Source of the DNA: a virus
Virus record (IMG/VR): IMGVR_UViG_3300047552_000848
Span: 1-30,487 of that record
Strand: one strand, 5' to 3'
DNA: 30,487 nucleotides
The notes under the pieces were generated by a model that saw nothing but the letters and a program-made list of their open reading frames with translations, was not told the origin of the DNA and ran no database searches. The translations under genes and the position numbers were made by a program. This document shows positions 29,486 through 30,487 of the stretch, piece after piece. Every line of letters begins with the position of its first letter. The stretch's first letter is position 1.

Positions 29486-29788
29486 TTAAAATTTCTTGGT
29501 GTCAATTTCGTAGGTTTTAGCTGTATCATTATATGTTGCAAACTTATTACGAGTATAAAATTTGTACACTAATAAACCTGCACCGAAACCTAAACCTGTC
29601 ATGATAGCTTGAGCAGTACGACTCATCTTTTTATACTTAGCCAAAGCCAGCATTAACGTTCCACCACTAGCTCCACTTAATAGAGCTGATAGTTTCTTTT
29701 TATGTTCATCCTTAGTTATCTCTTCCTTTTGTTGAGGGGATAAACCTGGGTCGGATTGAACAAGACTAATTATGTCATCAATTTCCAT
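29486..29788 (-). CDS. Small membrane-type protein, 100 aa
   Basis: It starts with an acidic helix (M-E-I-D-D-I-I-S-L-V), then Q-Q-K-E-E-I-T-K-D-E, and has two Gly/Ala-rich hydrophobic segments (L-S-A-L-L-S-G-A-S-G-G-T-L-M-L-A-L and A-I-M-T-G-L-G-F-G-A-G-L-L-V-Y) separated by basic K-Y-K-K-M-S-R. Two membrane helices with a basic loop are likely. Not recognised. Its start overlaps the stop of the upstream gene by 1 nt. Confidence 0.7.
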   Translation of the reverse strand: MEIDDIISLVQSDPGLSPQQKEEITKDEHKKKLSALLSGASGGTLMLALAKYKKMSRTAQAIMTGLGFGAGLLVYKFYTRNKFATYNDTAKTYEIDTKKF

Positions 29789-30486
29789 TAAGATGAAAAG
29801 GGATTAAGTTCTGGATTATTCACAGCTCTAGGGAACATCTGTCTACCTGCTACGTTCATACCTGCCATAGCTAAGCCAGGGATCAACATACGTTTTACAC
29901 CGCTGTTACCTTCTTCATCTTCCTGTTTATTTTCTTCTTCAGTATTTAATAGATGACGTTTAGCTAGATGATATAAACCACCGCCTGCTAAACCTACACC
30001 ACCGGCTGTCAAAGCATTACTTACACCTGCTCCTAAACCTTCAGTCAAATCCTTAGTATTATCTCCAGGGAAAGAAACTGGACCAGTCATCCTTGCAGGA
30101 AACATAGCTGCTCTAGTAGCTAGATTAGGAACAGATTGTACTGCGCTACCTAATCCTTTATTAATAGAGTCCATTACACCTTCAGCATTTTTCTGAAAGT
30201 CTTCTAACTCTTTCATCATACCTTCTTTAAGATGCTCCAGGTTTACGTTGTGTGGAGTCAATGGTTGTTTTAACTGATCTTTGACTTTACGAGGTTTTGG
30301 GATAGCTTTCCATTTATTGTCACCTTCATGTCTTAAAGTGTAGGTAGGATTGTTACGTCCTTCTTGTAAAGTAAAATAAATACTACCTGGGTCAGATCTG
30401 TGGACTTGAGCCTTACCTTTGTTTTGTGCATTTGTAAAGATATCAGGAAGCGGTACATCTGGTAATTTTTCAAGTTCAGTATCGTA
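29788..30486 (-). CDS. Virion-type protein, 5' end beyond window
   Basis: The frame is open through the right edge (232 visible codons), so a TTG at 30261 that could be taken as a start is not the true one. The first visible part (30486 to about 30290) reads Y-D-T-E-L-E-K-L-P-D-V-P-L-P-D-I and contains a beta-rich segment with G-S-I-Y-F-T-L-Q-E-G-R-N-N-P-T-Y-T-L-R. Then come a helix with M-K-E-L-E-D-F-Q-K-N-A, a Gly/Ala-rich hydrophobic stretch (A-G-G-V-G-L-A-G-G-G-L) and a C-terminal tail. It combines a soluble N-terminal domain with the same helix plus Gly/Ala segment seen in the small neighbours. Not recognised. Confidence 0.75.
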   Translation of the reverse strand, partial: YDTELEKLPDVPLPDIFTNAQNKGKAQVHRSDPGSIYFTLQEGRNNPTYTLRHEGDNKWKAIPKPRKVKDQLKQPLTPHNVNLEHLKEGMMKELEDFQKNAEGVMDSINKGLGSAVQSVPNLATRAAMFPARMTGPVSFPGDNTKDLTEGLGAGVSNALTAGGVGLAGGGLYHLAKRHLLNTEEENKQEDEEGNSGVKRMLIPGLAMAGMNVAGRQMFPRAVNNPELNPFSS

Positions 30487-30487
30487 A

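Noticed and set aside
30259-30261. TTG at 30261 as the start of the rightmost gene
   Set aside because: The frame stays open to the right edge with protein-like sequence, so the gene is simply cut by the window.
1-30487. CRISPR array or insertion sequence
   Set aside because: No regularly spaced direct repeats and no transposase frame or terminal inverted repeats were found.

Overview
This window is part of the genome of a large tailed bacteriophage (Caudoviricetes, probably jumbo class). It encodes a large terminase, a long block of virion proteins, a thymidylate/deoxynucleotide pathway (class II ribonucleotide reductase, dCMP deaminase, MazG-like pyrophosphatase, ThyA, Tmk), a two-enzyme NAD salvage route (PRPP synthetase plus NadV), a free-standing HNH endonuclease, and two separate pieces of a multisubunit RNA polymerase beta subunit. 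No ribosomal, metabolic-core or transposon genes of a bacterial chromosome are present. Nearly all starts lack a Shine-Dalgarno sequence and have A/T-only leaders. This fits hosts that use SD-independent initiation (Bacteroidota is one possibility), but the host cannot be fixed from the window alone.

Layout. 1-2898 (minus): a DUF3150-like protein, a Ycf46-like AAA+ ATPase and two small proteins. 2976-4672 (plus): terminase large subunit, split into ATPase and nuclease reading frames. 4669-6306 (minus): two proteins of unknown function. 6350-7717 (plus): an unknown 455-aa protein, possibly replication-related. 7813-10749 (minus): NAD salvage operon (191-aa protein, prs, nadV). 10750-11311: about 560 bp without a gene but full of dyads, tandem hairpin/T-tract units and G-rich repeats. 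11312-12215 (plus): small orphan genes closed by a strong terminator. 12303-18507 (minus): nucleotide operon. 18574-19260 (plus): middle piece of RpoB. 19257-30487 (minus): virion block with fibre-like proteins, a decoration-like protein, a lone PAS-domain protein, an XhlA-like membrane protein, the N-terminal piece of RpoB, and a run of small Gly/Ala-rich membrane-type proteins.

How the genes work together. RNR, the MazG-like enzyme, dCMP deaminase, ThyA and Tmk give a nearly complete route from ribonucleotides to dTDP. Prs and NadV rebuild NMN from nicotinamide, countering host NAD loss or NAD-depleting defence. The two RpoB pieces, lying over 7 kb apart on opposite strands with one inside the virion block, imply a phage-encoded multisubunit polymerase with an unusually fragmented beta subunit. 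Its other pieces must lie outside the window.

The points most worth following up are the fragmented RNA polymerase, the split terminase, the structured non-coding region at 10750-11335 (including a leader segment exactly complementary to the start of the gene it precedes), the lone PAS protein, and the family of small membrane proteins that share an N-terminal E-[LF]-x-K-x-A type helix.
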